Assembly: GCF_000226975.2 (NCBI RefSeq) | Contig: NZ_CP019285.1 | Coordinates: 3,720,001-3,784,000, forward strand | Length of the DNA stretch: 64,000 nt | Source: Halobiforma lacisalsi AJ5 | GTDB taxonomy: Archaea; Halobacteriota; Halobacteria; Halobacteriales; Natrialbaceae | Direction: 5' to 3' | Shown: one piece after another, positions 15,735 to 24,215 of the stretch | Numbering within the stretch: the stretch's first letter is position 1 | Layout of the letters: each line of letters opens with the position of its first letter | Translations under genes and position numbers: made by a program | The notes under the pieces: generated by a model | Seen by the model: only the letters and a program-made list of their open reading frames with translations | Database searches by the model: none | What the model was told of the DNA's origin: nothing

Positions 15735-16562
15735 ATGGTCCCTTCGCTTCCTCGTCCCTCCCCGGCGGCGGTCGCGACCGGCCTCGTCGGCGGCGTCGGC
15801 AACGCCGCCGTCGCCGTCGCGCTGTACGCCCGTGCTGACTATCCCGCCCTCGAGTCGACGGGCGAAACCGCGCTCGTCGTACTGGCCGCGTTTCTGGTCG
15901 GCTTCGTCCCGCTGTTTCTCGCGGCCTCCGCCCGACTCGTCGCTCCTGCCCTCGGCTTCCTCGGACTCGTCGCCGGAACGGTCCGGCTCGAGGTGACCAC
16001 TCCCGCTCCCGAGTGGGGCGAACTGGGGGAGTACGTCGTCGTCGACGGGCCGACGCACGTCGGCAGCTACGTCGATGCCTGGTACCTCTGGCTCGCGCTG
16101 GCCGCACTGTTGGCCGTCGCGGAGTTCGGGCTCCGTCGGCGGTACAGCATCGGCGACGGGCGGCTCCGGAACCTGCCCGATGGGCCGCTCGAGCGGTCGA
16201 GCCGCTACGCGGTCGTCGTTGGAACCGCCGTCCTCGTCGGCATCGCGACGTCATTGCTGGTCGTCGACGCGGGGATCAGGCCGCCCGCGCTGACGTCCGT
16301 CGTCTTCGCGTTCGCAGCCGCCGTGACGGCCGTTCCGCTCGCCGCGCTGTTCGAGGACGGCGCGCTCGCGCCGCTTGCCCTCTTCCCGGCGGTCCCGTAC
16401 GTCCTCGTCCTCGAGGTCTTCGTGACGACCGACAGCCCCGTTCACATCCTGCTGTTCGGGCCTTACGCCGTCGTTCTGGCCGTCGTCTGGGCGCTCGAGC
16501 GCCGGCTCCGGTCCCGGCTGCGGGCAAGCGGGGGTTCGGTCGGGGCGGACGAGCCGGTCTGA
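15735..16562 (+). CDS. polytopic membrane protein, unknown family
   Basis: The 275-residue protein starts MVPSLPRPSPAAVATGLVGG. About seven hydrophobic helices are seen (roughly residues 12-32, 42-62, 64-84, 112-132, 158-178, 186-208 and 215-255). A soluble loop after the third helix contains EVTTPAPEWGELGEYVVVDG. The ATG at 15735 follows an A/T-rich GGTAAATC stretch by about 30 bases; an in-frame GTG five codons earlier is also possible. It lies after the ABC ATPase gene but does not resemble an ABC-2 permease and seems to have its own promoter. Function unknown. Confidence 0.62.
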   Translation: MVPSLPRPSPAAVATGLVGGVGNAAVAVALYARADYPALESTGETALVVLAAFLVGFVPLFLAASARLVAPALGFLGLVAGTVRLEVTTPAPEWGELGEYVVVDGPTHVGSYVDAWYLWLALAALLAVAEFGLRRRYSIGDGRLRNLPDGPLERSSRYAVVVGTAVLVGIATSLLVVDAGIRPPALTSVVFAFAAAVTAVPLAALFEDGALAPLALFPAVPYVLVLEVFVTTDSPVHILLFGPYAVVLAVVWALERRLRSRLRASGGSVGADEPV

Positions 16563-16599
16563 ACCGCGAAAACGGTACCGTTGTCTCCAGTAGCGCGAC

Positions 16600-16971
16600 T
16601 CAGGGATCGAACACGCCGCGGCGCAGCCCCTCGCGGACGGGGTCGTGCTCGGCGTCGGTCGGGGGCGGGCTCGTCACGAGCATCGCCTCGAGCCGTTCGT
16701 CCTCGTCGGCGCGGACGCCGCGGTCGACGTCGGCGGGGACGACGACCACGTCGTCGGGTTCGACCCGGTGTTCCTCGTCCCCTTCCCGGACGACGCCGGA
16801 TCCGTCGCGGACACAGATGGCGACGTCGCTGCCCGGCGCGTGAACGGGGATGAACTGGCCGGGCTCGAAGTAGCCGAGGACGACTTTGATCCGGTCGTTC
16901 GCGAAGACGGGCTGTGCGGAGAACTGTTCGTCGTCGTACTGCCGTTCGGCGTCGAAGTCTGTCGCTGGCAT
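16600..16971 (-). CDS. cupin-domain protein under an iron-box promoter
   Basis: The 123-residue single-domain cupin starts MPATDFDAERQYDDEQF. The first cupin motif (GYFEPGQFIPVHAPGSDVAI, about residues 38-57) keeps one His but lacks the usual HxH pair. The second motif includes EPDDVVVVPADVDRG. Metal binding is therefore uncertain. The start at 16971 removes 26 unlikely upstream codons and places the DtxR-type palindrome at 16982-17001 just before the start. Control by iron or manganese suggests a role in metal-dependent metabolism or stress, but the substrate is unknown. Confidence 0.78.
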   Translation of the reverse strand: MPATDFDAERQYDDEQFSAQPVFANDRIKVVLGYFEPGQFIPVHAPGSDVAICVRDGSGVVREGDEEHRVEPDDVVVVPADVDRGVRADEDERLEAMLVTSPPPTDAEHDPVREGLRRGVFDP

Positions 16972-16981
16972 GGGTATCGAC

Positions 16982-17001
16982 TGTTTAGGTTGGCCTAAAC
17001 A
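16982..17001. promoter_or_regulatory. DtxR/IdeR-type metal box over the cupin promoter
   Basis: TGTTTAGG-TTGG-CCTAAACA is a perfect 8-base inverted repeat with a 4-base spacer. Its core TTAGG-N4-CCTAA matches the known DtxR/IdeR iron-box consensus, and haloarchaea have DtxR-family iron regulators. The site overlaps the TTTAGG TATA element about 25 bases before the cupin ATG, ideal for repression. Confidence 0.72.
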
Positions 17002-17183
17002 AGCGTGCGAACGTTGGTCGGTTCGCCACGTCGGCCTTCCGCCGAACATGTCGGACGTCCGTGGACCGCGGACCGGGATGACGACCCACGAACCGCGGGA
17101 CGGTCCGGCAACCGGACGGTCGACCCGACCGACGCTGGACCCGAGTCCGACACGCTAAAGCGGCCGGACTGGCTGGTTCGGGT
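17002..17183. other. divergent promoter region between cupin and folCP
   Basis: These 182 bases hold the folCP promoter. ACGCTAAAGCG at 17153-17163 is the most TATA-like element, about 25 bases before its ATG. No further gene or repeat was seen. Confidence 0.35.
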
Positions 17184-19724
17184 ATGGAGTATCACGAGGC
17201 GGCGGACTTTTGCTTCGGTCTGCGGCGGTTCCGTCCGAAGCCGGGGACGGAGTCGACCGCACGGTTGCTCGCCCACCTCGAGGATCCCCACGAGGACGTC
17301 GATTTCGTGCAGATCGCCGGCTCGAACGGCAAAGGGAGCACGGCCCGGATGCTCGAGCGGACGCTCCGGGAGGCCGGGCTAACCGTCGGGCTCTACACCT
17401 CGCCGCACCTCGAGGACCTGCGCGAGCGGATCCGCGTCGACGGGCGCAAGATCCCCCGCTCGGCGGTCACCGACTACGTCGAGGCGGTCCGGGAGTACGT
17501 AACCGAGCGGGCAGCGGACGGCGACTCCCCGACGTTCTTCGAGGTGATGACCGGAATGGCGCTGTGGCACTTCGGCCGCGAAGAGGTCGACGTGGCCGTC
17601 CTCGAGGTCGGCATCGGCGGCCGCTACGACGCGACCAGCGTCGTCGATCCGGTCGCCAGCGCGGTGACCAGCGTCACCTTAGAGCACACGGGCATCATCG
17701 GCGAGACCGAGGTCGAGATCGCCGAGGACAAGGCTCACGTGGCCCCGGACGACGCGCCGCTGGTCACCGGCGTCTCGGGCGACCCGCTCGAGGCGATCCG
17801 GGAGGTCGCCGGCGAAGTGGTGACGGTCGGTCGTGAAAGCGGGACCGATCCCGACGTCAGGGTCACCTACGACGGTCGCCGGAACCACACCGAAGCCGCC
17901 GTCTCGATCGCCGGCGACGGCTGGGACATAGAGACCAGGATCCCGCTCCCGGGCGCCCACCAGGCCGCGAACGCGGGCATCGCCGCGACGCTCGCCCGGC
18001 AGGTCGCCGACGTCTCGACCGACGAGATCGCCCGCGGCCTCCGGAGCGCCCACTGGCCCGGCCGGTTCGAGGTGATGGACACCGAGCCGCTTGTCGTCCT
18101 CGACGGCGCGCACAACCCCGGCGCCTGCGAGACCCTCGCCGAGACGCTCGGCACCTACGAGTACGACGACCTCCACTTCGTCGTCGGCGCGATGCACGAC
18201 AAGGACCACCGGGAGATGGCCGCCGCGCTCCCGACGCCGACGACCGTCGTCGCCGCCGAACCGCCCCTCGACCGCGCCGAGGACCGGGAGGTGCTCGCCC
18301 GCGTGTTCGACGATGCCGGTGCCGGAGACGTCCGAACCGAGGCGTCGATCCCGGACGCGCTCGCCGCGGCCCTCGAGACCGCCGACGCCGACGACTGCGT
18401 GCTCGTGGCCGGATCGCTGTTCGCGGTCGCGGAGGCCCGCTCGCGCTGGACCGTCGACGGCGTCCCCAAACGGATCCAGGATCTCGAGGACGCCCGCGAG
18501 ACCCTCGAGGAGGCGAACGTCCCGGCCGAGGACGCCGACCGAACCGGCGAGAACGCCGTCCACCGCGTCGTCAAGACGAACCTGAGCTATCGGGGGGCCA
18601 CCCGCCTGAAGGAGGAACTGCTCCGGCTCGGGGGGGACTGTGCCCTCTCCGGACACGGCCACAGCCCCGGCAACGACGACGAGCGCGTCGACGCCGTCCT
18701 GATGGGCACCCTCGCACAGTTCGAGGAGCTGCTCGAGTCGATCGACGACGAGTCGGGGCCATCCGGGCTCGCGGACGTCGCACGGGAACTCCGATCGACG
18801 CTCGAAATCGAGAGTCAGGACGTGGACGACGCTACCGTCACCGCGCCGGGAACGGACGACACCACGAAGCGGACCGACGACGCTGGAGTCACGGCGGCCG
18901 ACCGCTGGCCCTGGGCGGACCGCACCGCCGTCATGGGGATCCTCAACGTCACGCCGGACAGCTTCCACGACGGCGGCGAGTACGACGCCCTCGAGGATGC
19001 GCTCGCCCGCGCCGAGGCGATGGTCGAGGCCGGCGTCGACGTGATCGACGTCGGCGGGGAGTCGACCCGTCCCGGTGCCGACCCCGTCCCGATCGAGGAG
19101 GAGATCGACCGCGTCGTCCCCGTGATCGAGGGGATCCGCGACCGCGGTCTCGATGCCCACGTGTCGGTCGACACGCGCAAGGCGGCCGTCGCCGACGCCG
19201 CCCTCGAGGCCGGCGCGGACATCGTCAACGACGTCTCCGGCCTCGAGGACCCCGAGATGCGGTTCGTCGCGGCCGAGCACGACGCCGGTCTGGTCGTGAT
19301 GCACAGCATCGACGCGCCGGTCGTCCCGGACCGTGACGTCGAGTACGACGACGTCGTCGAGGACGTCATCGACCAGCTCTCGGAACGGATCCTGCTCGCC
19401 GAGAAGGCCGGCCTCGACCGCGAGAACGTCGTCGTCGATCCGGGGCTCGGCTTCGGCAAATCCCCTCGGGAGAGCTTCGAACTGCTCGGTCGCACTGACG
19501 AGTTGCGCGCGCTGGGCTGTCCGATCCTCGTCGGCCACTCTCACAAGTCGATGTTCGGTCACGTCGACCGCGAAGCGGGCGATCGACTCGAGGCGACAGT
19601 GGCGGCGACGGCCCTCGCGGCCGACCGGGGTGCCGACGTCGTCCGGGTCCACGACGTCCCCGAGAACGTCGCGGCGGTACGGACGGCCCTCGCGGCGCGG
19701 GATCCGGACCGCTTCGAGTGGTAG
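17184..19724 (+). CDS. folCP: FolC-FolP fusion: dihydrofolate/folylpolyglutamate synthase and dihydropteroate synthase
   Basis: The 846-residue bifunctional folate enzyme has an N-terminal Mur-ligase-like FolC domain (about 1-430) with the P-loop GSNGKGST (about 49-56) and EVGIGGRYDATS. A linker domain (about 470-520, LKEELLRLGGDCALSG and VLMGTLAQFEELL) resembles the extension found on some dihydropteroate synthases. The C-terminal FolP barrel (about 575-846) has GILNVTPDSFHDGG, GGESTRPGA and VDPGLGFGKS. The pterin-site motif reads GHSHKSMF, with His where bacterial enzymes have Arg. Together they join pterin to p-aminobenzoate and add glutamate. This fusion is known in haloarchaea; the start at 17184 fits. 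Confidence 0.92.
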   Translation: MEYHEAADFCFGLRRFRPKPGTESTARLLAHLEDPHEDVDFVQIAGSNGKGSTARMLERTLREAGLTVGLYTSPHLEDLRERIRVDGRKIPRSAVTDYVEAVREYVTERAADGDSPTFFEVMTGMALWHFGREEVDVAVLEVGIGGRYDATSVVDPVASAVTSVTLEHTGIIGETEVEIAEDKAHVAPDDAPLVTGVSGDPLEAIREVAGEVVTVGRESGTDPDVRVTYDGRRNHTEAAVSIAGDGWDIETRIPLPGAHQAANAGIAATLARQVADVSTDEIARGLRSAHWPGRFEVMDTEPLVVLDGAHNPGACETLAETLGTYEYDDLHFVVGAMHDKDHREMAAALPTPTTVVAAEPPLDRAEDREVLARVFDDAGAGDVRTEASIPDALAAALETADADDCVLVAGSLFAVAEARSRWTVDGVPKRIQDLEDARETLEEANVPAEDADRTGENAVHRVVKTNLSYRGATRLKEELLRLGGDCALSGHGHSPGNDDERVDAVLMGTLAQFEELLESIDDESGPSGLADVARELRSTLEIESQDVDDATVTAPGTDDTTKRTDDAGVTAADRWPWADRTAVMGILNVTPDSFHDGGEYDALEDALARAEAMVEAGVDVIDVGGESTRPGADPVPIEEEIDRVVPVIEGIRDRGLDAHVSVDTRKAAVADAALEAGADIVNDVSGLEDPEMRFVAAEHDAGLVVMHSIDAPVVPDRDVEYDDVVEDVIDQLSERILLAEKAGLDRENVVVDPGLGFGKSPRESFELLGRTDELRALGCPILVGHSHKSMFGHVDREAGDRLEATVAATALAADRGADVVRVHDVPENVAAVRTALAARDPDRFEW

Positions 19725-19751
19725 CGCAGGCCGGAACGCCCTCGGTCGTTC

Positions 19752-20828
19752 TCACTCCCGTTCGTCGGTCAGCCGTTCTGACGGGTCCGCAGCCGTTTCC
19801 CGATCGAGTTCGTCCAGGCTCGGCCTCGAGTCGCGGTCGTCGACCCCTGCCGGCCCCGCGGCGGTCCCGAAGAGATCCGTCTCGGCACAGTCGGGACAGT
19901 AGTGGTTGTACCGCATCGCGTGCGTTCGGACGGGGACTCCCGCGACGACCGTCTCGTCCCGGCGTCGGCGGACCACGCCCCCGTCGAACGGGCCGTTACA
20001 GACCACACACCGTTCGTCGTCGGTCTCACCGGGACCGACCACCCGGTGGTCCACAGTCCGGACCCGGCCGAAGGCCGTGATCCCGTGTCTGCGCTCGAGG
20101 CGTCGCCTGAACGCGGGTGCGGCGTAGAGTCCGAGCGCGGCGAACGCGAGGCCGAAGAGCCCGGCTGCGATAGAGCCGCCTGTGAGCCCCGCCATCAGGA
20201 GGACGCCGCCGATCAGCAGGAAGAACGCCGTCAGCAGGTAGGCCGAGAGCGTCGCCAGCGCGTTCCCGCCGGTCGCGTCCGATCCCTCCGCGGACCGCTC
20301 CCGCGCCCCCGGAGCCCGGACTGACCGGCCGTCGACGGAGAGGTGCCGGCGCTCGGCCAGTTCGGAGTAGTGGTACCAGCCGTAGAGGAGGTTGCCCAGC
20401 CCGCCGGTGAGAACGAGGAGGACGACGTGGACGGGGATCGAGCCAACGTCGCGGTCGACGAGGACGACTCGGTCGCCGTAATCGTGCTCGAGTGTCCAGC
20501 CGGCCTCGAGGTAGCGACGCACCCGCCGGCGAAACGCCCGGCGGGCCGCCCGATCCCGATCGACGCCGGAGTTCGCGTTCGAGCGGGAGGTCCGCGAGGA
20601 CGACGTCGACCTCCCGCTCGAGTCGAGGCCGGTCCGGGGCTCCCCGCAGTTCGAACAGAACTCGTCGCCGCGGTCGAACGGCTCACCACACGACGGGCAG
20701 TACGTCGGCAGCGACGACTCCTCGAGTACCGTGCCACACTGGAGACAGAAGTTCGCGTCGGGGGCCGCGTCGGCTCCGCAGTCGGGGCACTCGCGGGGCG
20801 AACCGGCCGCCGGGTTCTCGGAGGGCAT
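19752..20828 (-). CDS. zinc-ribbon membrane protein
   Basis: The 358-residue protein starts with two zinc ribbons (CPDCGADA...CLQCG at about 14-34 and CPSCGEPF...CSNCGEP at about 43-63) and an Arg/Ser-rich linker. A soluble segment like DUF2510/SHOCT-adjacent membrane sensors follows (YLEAGWTLEHDYGDRVVLVD), then helices near 133-152, 188-208 and 213-232. The C-terminal part has another ribbon (CVVCNG...YCPDCAE). The many CxxC pairs imply zinc-stabilised cytoplasmic domains on both sides of a membrane core. The start at 20828 discards 196 out-of-character upstream codons. Function unknown. Confidence 0.72.
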   Translation of the reverse strand: MPSENPAAGSPRECPDCGADAAPDANFCLQCGTVLEESSLPTYCPSCGEPFDRGDEFCSNCGEPRTGLDSSGRSTSSSRTSRSNANSGVDRDRAARRAFRRRVRRYLEAGWTLEHDYGDRVVLVDRDVGSIPVHVVLLVLTGGLGNLLYGWYHYSELAERRHLSVDGRSVRAPGARERSAEGSDATGGNALATLSAYLLTAFFLLIGGVLLMAGLTGGSIAAGLFGLAFAALGLYAAPAFRRRLERRHGITAFGRVRTVDHRVVGPGETDDERCVVCNGPFDGGVVRRRRDETVVAGVPVRTHAMRYNHYCPDCAETDLFGTAAGPAGVDDRDSRPSLDELDRETAADPSERLTDERE

Positions 20829-21112
20829 GTGTTGGGTTCCCGTTCGACCTATTGATCTGCTATCAATTAATACCCCCGTTGACGTCCGGGTGCGACCGGG
20901 AGACGTTCTCGGTAACAATCTACAGGCGGAGCAGGCCGAGTGCCTCGGCGTCGTTCGAAAATCTTCGATTTTCGTGATGACGAGACGCCAGAGGCGTCTC
21001 GAACCACTTGACCCGAGGCGGTTCACCGGCCGACGACACGCAGGACTCGCGGAGAGCGACCGACGAACGAAGGACGCGAAAACGGAGAACCGACGTCTCG
21101 TCGTCGACGGCG
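20829..21112. other. intergenic region with paired hairpins
   Basis: This 284-base gap lies between porB and the zinc-ribbon membrane gene. It contains two adjacent perfect hairpins (20956-21001). An A/T-rich ATCTGCTATCAATTAATACC stretch at 20857-20876 is probably the promoter of the zinc-ribbon gene. No open frame was credible. Confidence 0.5.
20956..21001. repeat. two adjacent perfect stem-loops, REP-like unit
   Basis: CGAAAATC-TTC-GATTTTCG (20956-20974) is followed after six bases by CGAGACGCC-AGA-GGCGTCTCG (20981-21001). Both have three-base loops and fully paired arms. They lie downstream of porB. Such units recur in haloarchaeal intergenic DNA as I recall, and may act as a transcript end or as a dispersed repeat. 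Confidence 0.65.
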
Positions 21113-22048
21113 TTATTTGTGGCGCTCGAGCAGGTCGTAGCTCCGCTCCCACTCGGCGTCGTCGTCGAAGTAGCGCTCGGCTAGCGGTTCGTCGGGCATC
21201 TCGCCGACGGCGCGCTTCTCCTCGGTGTAGGACGGACGGTCCTCGTCGACGTAGTACCGGCCGGTGAGGACGGTCCCCTCGTTGAGGACGTTCTCGGTCT
21301 CGCGCATCATCTCGGCGGCTTCCTCCCGGTCCGTGACGTCGAAGTCGTAGTCGTCGGACTCCTGGACGTCGACGTACGGGACGTACTGACGGGCGTCCTT
21401 GTTCCAGGTCGGACACTGGGTGAGGAAGTCGACGTGTGCGAACCCGTCGTGTTCGATCGCTTCCGCGATAATCTCCTTGGCCTGGTTAGGGTTGACCGCG
21501 GCCGTACGAGCGACGTAGCTCGCGCCAGCGGTCAGCGACTGCGACAGCGGCCGGATCGGCGTCTTCGCGCTCCCCGAGGGCTGGGTCTTGGACTTGTGGC
21601 CCTTCGGGCTCGTCGGCGAGGTCTGGCCCTTCGTCAGGCCGAAGATCTCGTTGTTGAAGACGATGTACGTGATGTCGTGGTTCTCGCGGGCAGAGTGGAT
21701 GAAGTGGTTCCCACCGATCCCGTAGCCGTCGCCGTCCCCACCCGCGGCGATGACCTCGAGGTCCGGATTCGCGAGCTTCGCTGCGCGGGCGACCGGCAGC
21801 GCTCGGCCGTGGATCGTGTGGAAGCCGTACGTGTCCAGGTAGCTGTTCAGCTTGCCCGAACAGCCGATCCCGGTGACGGTCAGTACTTCTTCGGGGTTGC
21901 GACCGACTTCCGGGAGCGCCTGCTTCAGCGATTTGAGGACGCTGAAGTCGCCACAGCCCGGACACCAGGTCGGCTGCGGTTCGACACCGGGCGTATACTC
22001 TTCCCGGTCGGTCTCTCGTTCGTCTCCGATCGCGTTGAATGCACTCAT
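21113..22048 (-). CDS. porB: pyruvate (2-oxoacid):ferredoxin oxidoreductase beta subunit
   Basis: The 311-residue thiamine-diphosphate-binding subunit starts MSAFNAIGDERETDREEYTP. Key parts are PTWCPGCGDFSVLKSL (about 26-41), the TPP/Mg motif GGDGDGYGIGG (about 103-113) and FNNEIFGLTKGQ (about 130-141). With the alpha subunit it splits pyruvate to acetyl-CoA, CO2 and reduced ferredoxin. Length (311 and 634 residues for the pair) fits haloarchaeal PorAB better than the shorter 2-oxoglutarate pair KorAB, but substrate choice is not proven by sequence. It starts 3 bases after porA. Confidence 0.85.
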   Translation of the reverse strand: MSAFNAIGDERETDREEYTPGVEPQPTWCPGCGDFSVLKSLKQALPEVGRNPEEVLTVTGIGCSGKLNSYLDTYGFHTIHGRALPVARAAKLANPDLEVIAAGGDGDGYGIGGNHFIHSARENHDITYIVFNNEIFGLTKGQTSPTSPKGHKSKTQPSGSAKTPIRPLSQSLTAGASYVARTAAVNPNQAKEIIAEAIEHDGFAHVDFLTQCPTWNKDARQYVPYVDVQESDDYDFDVTDREEAAEMMRETENVLNEGTVLTGRYYVDEDRPSYTEEKRAVGEMPDEPLAERYFDDDAEWERSYDLLERHK

Positions 22049-22051
22049 GGG

Positions 22052-23956
22052 TTAGTCACCTGCAGCGGGTTCGATTCGTACCTGTGCAGTCGGTTCGCGG
22101 TCCTCGTCGGCGATGTTGACCTCGAATCCCTCGACGATCTCCGCGGGCTCGAAGGGGTTGCCGTTGTACTTCAGCAGGCTCGTCATCTTCTCGCCGAAGC
22201 GGCCGAGTTCCTTCTGGACGAGGCCGCGGAACTGGGCGGTAGCGTTCATCTCGACGACGATCGCCTCGTCGACGCTCTCGAGGAACTCCGTCATCTCGGC
22301 CTCGGGGAACGGCATCATGTCGGAGACGCTGATGCCCTTTACCGAGTGACCCTGCTCGTTCAGGCGGCCAACGGCTTCCTCGACGGCACCCTGGCTCGAG
22401 CCCCAGGTGATGATACCGTAGTCGGCCTCCTCGTCGCCGAAGTAGGTCTGGGTGGACTCGCGTTCCTCGTCGAGTTCCTCCCGGATCGACTCGAGTTTCT
22501 CGAGGCGTCGGTCCATCTGGTAGACGCGGTTGTCGGGGTCCTCGCTGATGTGACCGACGGGGCTGTGTTCGTTCCCCGTCGCGAGGTAGCGACCGTTCTG
22601 CTGGCCGGGTAGCGAGCGCGGCGCGACGCCGTTCTCGGCGTTCTCGTAGTCGAAGCGCTTGAACTTCCCGGAGTTATCGTGTGCGGCCTCGCGAAGCTCT
22701 TCCTCGGTCAGCGTCGAGCCCAGGTCCGGCGACGGTTCGCGGTCGAAAAAGTCGACGTCGACGTTCTTGTTCTCGCCGGAGAGCTTCTGGTCGTAGATGA
22801 GGATGACCGGGATCTGGTAGTCCCAGGCGATGTCGAAGGCCAGTCGGGTCTGCTCGTAGGCCTCCTCGATCGTCCCCGGCGCGAAGACGACGCGCTGGGA
22901 GTCGCCCTGGCTCGTGTAGAGGACGTGCTCTAGGTCACCCTGCTCGGGCTTGGTCGGCATCCCGGTCGAGGGACCGGCACGCATCGCCTCGACAAGGACG
23001 AGCGGCGTCTCGGTCATCTCGGCGAGGCCGAGCGGTTCGCTCATCAGGGCAAAGCCGCCGCCCGAGGAACCGGACATGGCCTTGACGCCGGCGTGGCTCG
23101 CGCCGACCGCGAGCGCCGCCGCGGCGATCTCGTCCTCGACCTGTTCGGAGACGCCGCCCATGTCGGGGAAGTTCTGGCTGAGGATGGTGAACACGTCGGT
23201 CCACGGCGTCATCGGGTAGCCGGAGATGAACCGACAGCCGGCGTCGATCGCGCCGTAAGCGATCGCGTTCGATCCCGACAGCAGCGCCTGCTCGGTCTCG
23301 TGGGTGCCCTCGGGGGCACGGAGGTCGTGCTCGAACTCGTACTCGTCCTCGACGATCTCGTAGGCCTCGTGGAGGATCTCGAGGTTGGACTCGAGGACGT
23401 CCCCGCTCATGGCGTCGGACATCAGGTCCTCGATGTGCTCGAGTTCCATGTCGAGCAACGCGGCGGTAACGCCGACCCCGGCCGTGTTTCGCATGACCTC
23501 GCGACCGTGTTCCTTCGCCAGTCCGCGCAGGTCCATCGGGTAGACGTGCCAGCCGTTCTCCTCGGCACGTTCCTCGAGGTTCAGTTCCTCGACGTCCTCC
23601 TCGCTGATGAGGCCCTCGTCGTAGACGATGACGCCGCCCTCGCGGAGGTCGTCCAGGTTCTCCGAGAGGGGCTTGAGTTCCTCGTTGCCGTAGTAGGCGT
23701 CCTCGCTGGGGTTGCGGGCGAACGAGTCACCGAGCGCCAGCAGGAAGTTGTAGCCGTCCCCCCGCGACTGTACTTCGTGGTCTGCGGCCCGGATCTCGAC
23801 GTACGTGTGGCCACCCCGTATCCGTGACGGATAGTGGCGGTGTGTAAATACGTCGAGCCCCGAACGCATCAACGCTTTCGCGAAGTTCTGGCTCGTCGAG
23901 TCGATTCCGTCTCCGGAACCGCCTGCGATTCGCCAGATGAGTTCGTCGTCGCTCAT
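22052..23956 (-). CDS. porA: pyruvate (2-oxoacid):ferredoxin oxidoreductase alpha (fused gamma-alpha) subunit
   Basis: The 634-residue subunit joins a gamma domain (about 1-200, with IAGGSGDGIDSTSQNFAKAL) to the alpha pyrimidine-binding domain (about 225-600, with GSNAIAYGAIDAGCRFISGY and EDEIAAAALAVGASHAGV). It forms a heterotetramer with PorB and passes electrons to ferredoxin, replacing the NAD-linked pyruvate dehydrogenase in haloarchaea. The ATG at 23956 begins MSDDELIWRIAGG, the family start. The CTTTAGGTT element near 24005-24015 may be its TATA box with a leader of about 45 bases. The TPP-binding glutamate region looks intact. Confidence 0.87.
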   Translation of the reverse strand: MSDDELIWRIAGGSGDGIDSTSQNFAKALMRSGLDVFTHRHYPSRIRGGHTYVEIRAADHEVQSRGDGYNFLLALGDSFARNPSEDAYYGNEELKPLSENLDDLREGGVIVYDEGLISEEDVEELNLEERAEENGWHVYPMDLRGLAKEHGREVMRNTAGVGVTAALLDMELEHIEDLMSDAMSGDVLESNLEILHEAYEIVEDEYEFEHDLRAPEGTHETEQALLSGSNAIAYGAIDAGCRFISGYPMTPWTDVFTILSQNFPDMGGVSEQVEDEIAAAALAVGASHAGVKAMSGSSGGGFALMSEPLGLAEMTETPLVLVEAMRAGPSTGMPTKPEQGDLEHVLYTSQGDSQRVVFAPGTIEEAYEQTRLAFDIAWDYQIPVILIYDQKLSGENKNVDVDFFDREPSPDLGSTLTEEELREAAHDNSGKFKRFDYENAENGVAPRSLPGQQNGRYLATGNEHSPVGHISEDPDNRVYQMDRRLEKLESIREELDEERESTQTYFGDEEADYGIITWGSSQGAVEEAVGRLNEQGHSVKGISVSDMMPFPEAEMTEFLESVDEAIVVEMNATAQFRGLVQKELGRFGEKMTSLLKYNGNPFEPAEIVEGFEVNIADEDREPTAQVRIEPAAGD

Positions 23957-24215
23957 AGGTAAATCAGTGGCCGGTGGGCCAACCGTACCTGTGATTTCCC
24001 CTACTGAACCTAAAGCCTTTGCTATACATTACCAAGAATTTTTCGTGAAGAATGGGCAGTCGTTCAGAATTACGAATGAAAGATTATTACTGTACCGCTA
24101 ACTGCCGACCTCGATTTCCGTTCATCGACGGACGGATCCGTGAGTTGGACGCCATCGGCCAACCACATTGTGGGTCGACGATATCTTTTACCGTCCGTTC
24201 GTGGTACCTTCACGC
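23957..24215. promoter_or_regulatory. divergent promoter region of porAB and the E2-OsmC gene
   Basis: In these 259 bases, A/T-rich sequence at 24000-24095 contains the porA promoter. TCTTTTACCG at 24184-24193 lies about 25 bases before the E2 ATG at 24216, fitting a leaderless transcript. No palindrome stood out. Confidence 0.45.

Noticed and set aside
17679-19652. A 657-codon open frame antisense to folCP
   Set aside because: It mirrors strongly coding sequence, has no promoter and its product is Val/Asp/Arg/Gly-rich without motifs.
21113-23956. 2-oxoglutarate:ferredoxin oxidoreductase (korAB)
   Set aside because: Subunit lengths of 634 and 311 residues fit the pyruvate enzyme better; I keep this as an alternative only.
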